This document shows positions 62,052 through 64,000 of a DNA stretch of 64,000 nucleotides, one piece after another. How positions within the stretch are numbered: the first letter of the stretch is position 1; every line of letters begins with the position of its first letter. The DNA lies in the NCBI GenBank assembly GCA_039105265.1, contig JAPFFF010000059.1:744001-808000 (forward strand). Reading direction: 5' to 3'. The DNA comes from Tritrichomonas musculus. Lineage: Eukaryota; Parabasalia; Tritrichomonadida; Tritrichomonadidae. The translations under genes and the position numbers were made by a program. The notes beneath the pieces were generated by a model. It was given only the letters and a program-made list of their open reading frames with translations, ran no database searches and was not told the origin of the DNA.

Positions 62052-64000
62052 GATTCAACTGCAGTTGTAGTTTAATCTGATGGTTCAATTGCAGTTGTAG
62101 TTTAATCTAATGGTTCAAATTGCAGTTGTAGCTGAATCTGATGGTTCAAATTGCAGTTGTAGTTTAATCTAATGGTTCAAATTGCAGTTGTAGCTGAATC
62201 TGATGGTTCAAATTGCAGTTGTAGTTTAATCTGATGGTTCAATTGCAGTTGTAGTTTAATCTAATGGTTCAAATTGCAGTTGCAGCTGAATCTAATGGTT
62301 CAATTCCAGTTGTAGTTTAATCTGATGGTTCAAATTGCAGTTGCAGCTGAATCTAATGGTTCAATTGCAGTTGTAGTTTAATCTGATGGTTCAATTGCAG
62401 TTGCAGCTGAATCTGATGGTTCAATTGCAGTTGTAGTTTAATCTGATGGTTCAATTGCAGTTGTAGCTGAATCTGATGGTTCAATTGAAGTTGCAGCTGA
62501 ATCTAATGGTTCAATTGCAGTTGTAGTTTAATCTGATGGTTCAAATTGCAGTTGTAGCTGAATCTGATGGTTCAAATTGCAGTTGTAGTTTAATCTGATA
62601 ATTCAATTGCAGTTGTAGTTTAATCTGATGATTCAACTGCAGTTGTAGTTTAATCTGATGGTTCAAATTGCAGTTGTAGTTTAATCTGATGATTCAAATT
62701 GCAGTTGTAGTTTAATCTGATGGTTCAAATTGCAGTTGCAGCTGAATCTGATGGTTCAATTGCAGTTGTAGTTTAATCTGATAGTTCAATTGCAGTTGTA
62801 GTTTAATCTGATGGTTCAATTGCAGTTGTAGTTTAATCTAATGGTTCAATTTCAGTTGTAGCTTAATCTAATGGTTCAAATTGCAGTTGCAGCTGAATCT
62901 AATGGTTCAATTGAAGTTGTAGTTTAATCTGATGGTTCAATTGCAGTTGCAGCTGAATCTGATGGTTCAAATTGCAGTTTTAGCTGAATCTAATGGTTCA
63001 ACTGCAGTTGTAGTTTAATCTGATGATTCAACTGCAGTTGTAGTTTAATCTGATGGTTCAATTGCAGTTGTAGTTTAATCTAATGGTTCAAATTGCAGTT
63101 GTAGCTGAATCTGATGGTTCAAATTGCAGTTGTAGTTTAATCTAATGGTTCAAATTGCAGTTGTAGCTGAATCTGATGGTTCAAATTGCAGTTGTAGTTT
63201 AATCTGATGGTTCAATTGCAGTTGCAGCTGAATCTAATGGTTCAAATTGCAGTTGTAGCTGAATCTGATGGTTCAAATTGCAGTTGTAGCTGAATCTGAT
63301 GGTTCAAATTGCAGTTGTAGCTGAATCTGATGGTTCAACTGCAGTTGTAGTTTAATCTAATGGTTCAATTGCAGTTGCAGCTGAATCTGATGGTTCAATT
63401 GCAGTTGTAGTTTAATCTGATGGTTCAATTGCAGTTGTAGTTTAATCTGATGGTTCAAATTGCAGTTGTAGCTGAATCTGATGGTTCAAATTGCAGTTGT
63501 AGCTGAATCTAATGGTTCAACTGCAGTTGTAGCTGAATCTGATGGTTCAACTGCAGTTGTAGTTTAATCTAATGGTTCAAATTGCAGTTGCAGCTGAATC
63601 TGATGGTTCAATTGCAGTTGTAGTTTAATCTGATGGTTCAATTGCAGTTGTAGTTTAATCTGATGGTTCAATTGCAGTTGTAGTTTAATCTGATGGTTCA
63701 AATTGCAGTTGTAGTTTAATCTGATGGTTCAAATTGCAGTTGTAGCTGAATCTGATGGTTCAACTGCAGTTGTAGTTTAATCTGATGGTTCAATTGCAGT
63801 TGTAGTTTAATCTAATGGTTCAAATTGCAGTTACAGCTGAATCTAATGGTTCAATTCCAGTTGTAGTTTAATCTGATGGTTCAAATTGCAGTTGCAGCTG
63901 AATCTAATGGTTCAATTGCAGTTGTAGTTTAATCTGATGGTTCAATTGCAGTTGCAGCTGAATCTGATGGTTCAATTGCAGTTGTAGTTTAATCTGATGG
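62052..64000 (+). repeat. Large module, copy 3 (cut by window end)
   Basis: Markers at 62298, 62844 and 63849 lie 6,078 bases after 56220, 56766 and 57771, so this copy follows the internal layout of copy 1, not that of its neighbour copy 2. It continues past the window. Confidence 0.83.

Larger units (their letters stand above)
1..64000 (+). repeat. Satellite array of 30/31-bp monomers filling the window
   Basis: Every line of the window is made of the same monomer. Each unit runs through GATGGTTCAATTG, then CAGTTGTAG, then TTTAATCT. A 30-base form (573-602) has TTCAATTG and a 31-base form (542-572) has TTCAAATTG. Common variable sites are GGTTC/GATTC/AGTTC, CAATTG/CAAATTG/CAACTG, TTGTAG/TTGCAG, TTTAAT/CTGAAT/CTTAAT and CTGATG/CTAATG. 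All units share one orientation and I saw no spacer or insertion. The array begins and ends outside the window. About 2,100 units are present by estimate. No protein, tRNA or rRNA signature interrupts it. The family is not one I recognise by name, and the host cannot be told from the sequence. Confidence 0.98.

Noticed and set aside
1-64000. CRISPR array
   Set aside because: A unit near 30 bases invites the thought, but there are no unique spacers: the units touch each other directly and vary only by point changes.
1-64000. Telomeric or simple microsatellite repeat
   Set aside because: No short G-rich telomere-type motif is present. The unit is 30/31 bases with an ordered higher-order structure.
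1-64000. Transposon, retroelement or virus-derived sequence inside the array
   Set aside because: I saw no interruption of the monomer pattern anywhere, and no terminal repeats or coding domains.

Overview
The whole 64,000-base window is a single tandem repeat. I read it from end to end and found no stretch of ordinary sequence: no gene, RNA gene, transposon, CRISPR array, promoter or terminator. The monomer is 30 or 31 bases long (a good 30-base example is 573-602, a 31-base one 542-572). All copies lie in the same orientation, and both window ends fall inside the array, so the real array is longer than 64 kb. At about 30.3 bases per unit it holds roughly 2,100 monomers (my estimate). Nothing here names the organism. 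A satellite of this size and regularity points to a eukaryote, probably a heterochromatic, subtelomeric or pericentromeric region, but that is inference. Composition is about one third G+C, with strong strand asymmetry and no CpG that I could see.

The monomers are not random variants. They are ordered into higher-order repeats. The clearest is a 242-base, eight-monomer block whose first monomer carries the diagnostic string AATTTCAG. I located 57 such monomers, and 14 pairs of successive markers are exactly 242 bases apart; 13 of these are true tandem octamers. A second type of block lacks that monomer and instead carries GATAATTC, TTGAAGTTGCAG and (20 times) AATTCCAG. Type I and type II blocks alternate along the window: type I dominates 1-3.7, 5.5-9.5, 17.4-19.4, 26.1-40.4 (with one short type II piece near 32 kb), 46.2-48.8 and 50.5-53.1 kb. 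Type II dominates 3.7-5.5, 9.5-12.5, 22.6-26.1, 40.4-43.7 and most of 53.1-64 kb.

Above this sit larger duplications, seen as constant offsets between markers: 1,243 bases (about 12.0-14.4 kb), 1,275 bases (23.4-25.8 kb), 6,259 bases (25.6-38.1 kb, two tandem copies), 789 bases (37.9-39.5 kb), 4,341 bases (43.7-52.7 kb, two copies and part of a third), and a 2,918/3,160-base repeat from about 56 kb to the end. There are also dispersed copies at offsets of 7,299, 6,957, 3,195-3,196 and 13,171 bases. The pattern fits repeated unequal exchange or amplification at several scales, with recent events on top.

The only long open frames are repeat by-products on the minus strand, reading NHQI(K/Q)LQLQL per 30-base unit. 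They have no ATG start and are broken at every 31-base monomer, so I list no coding sequence.
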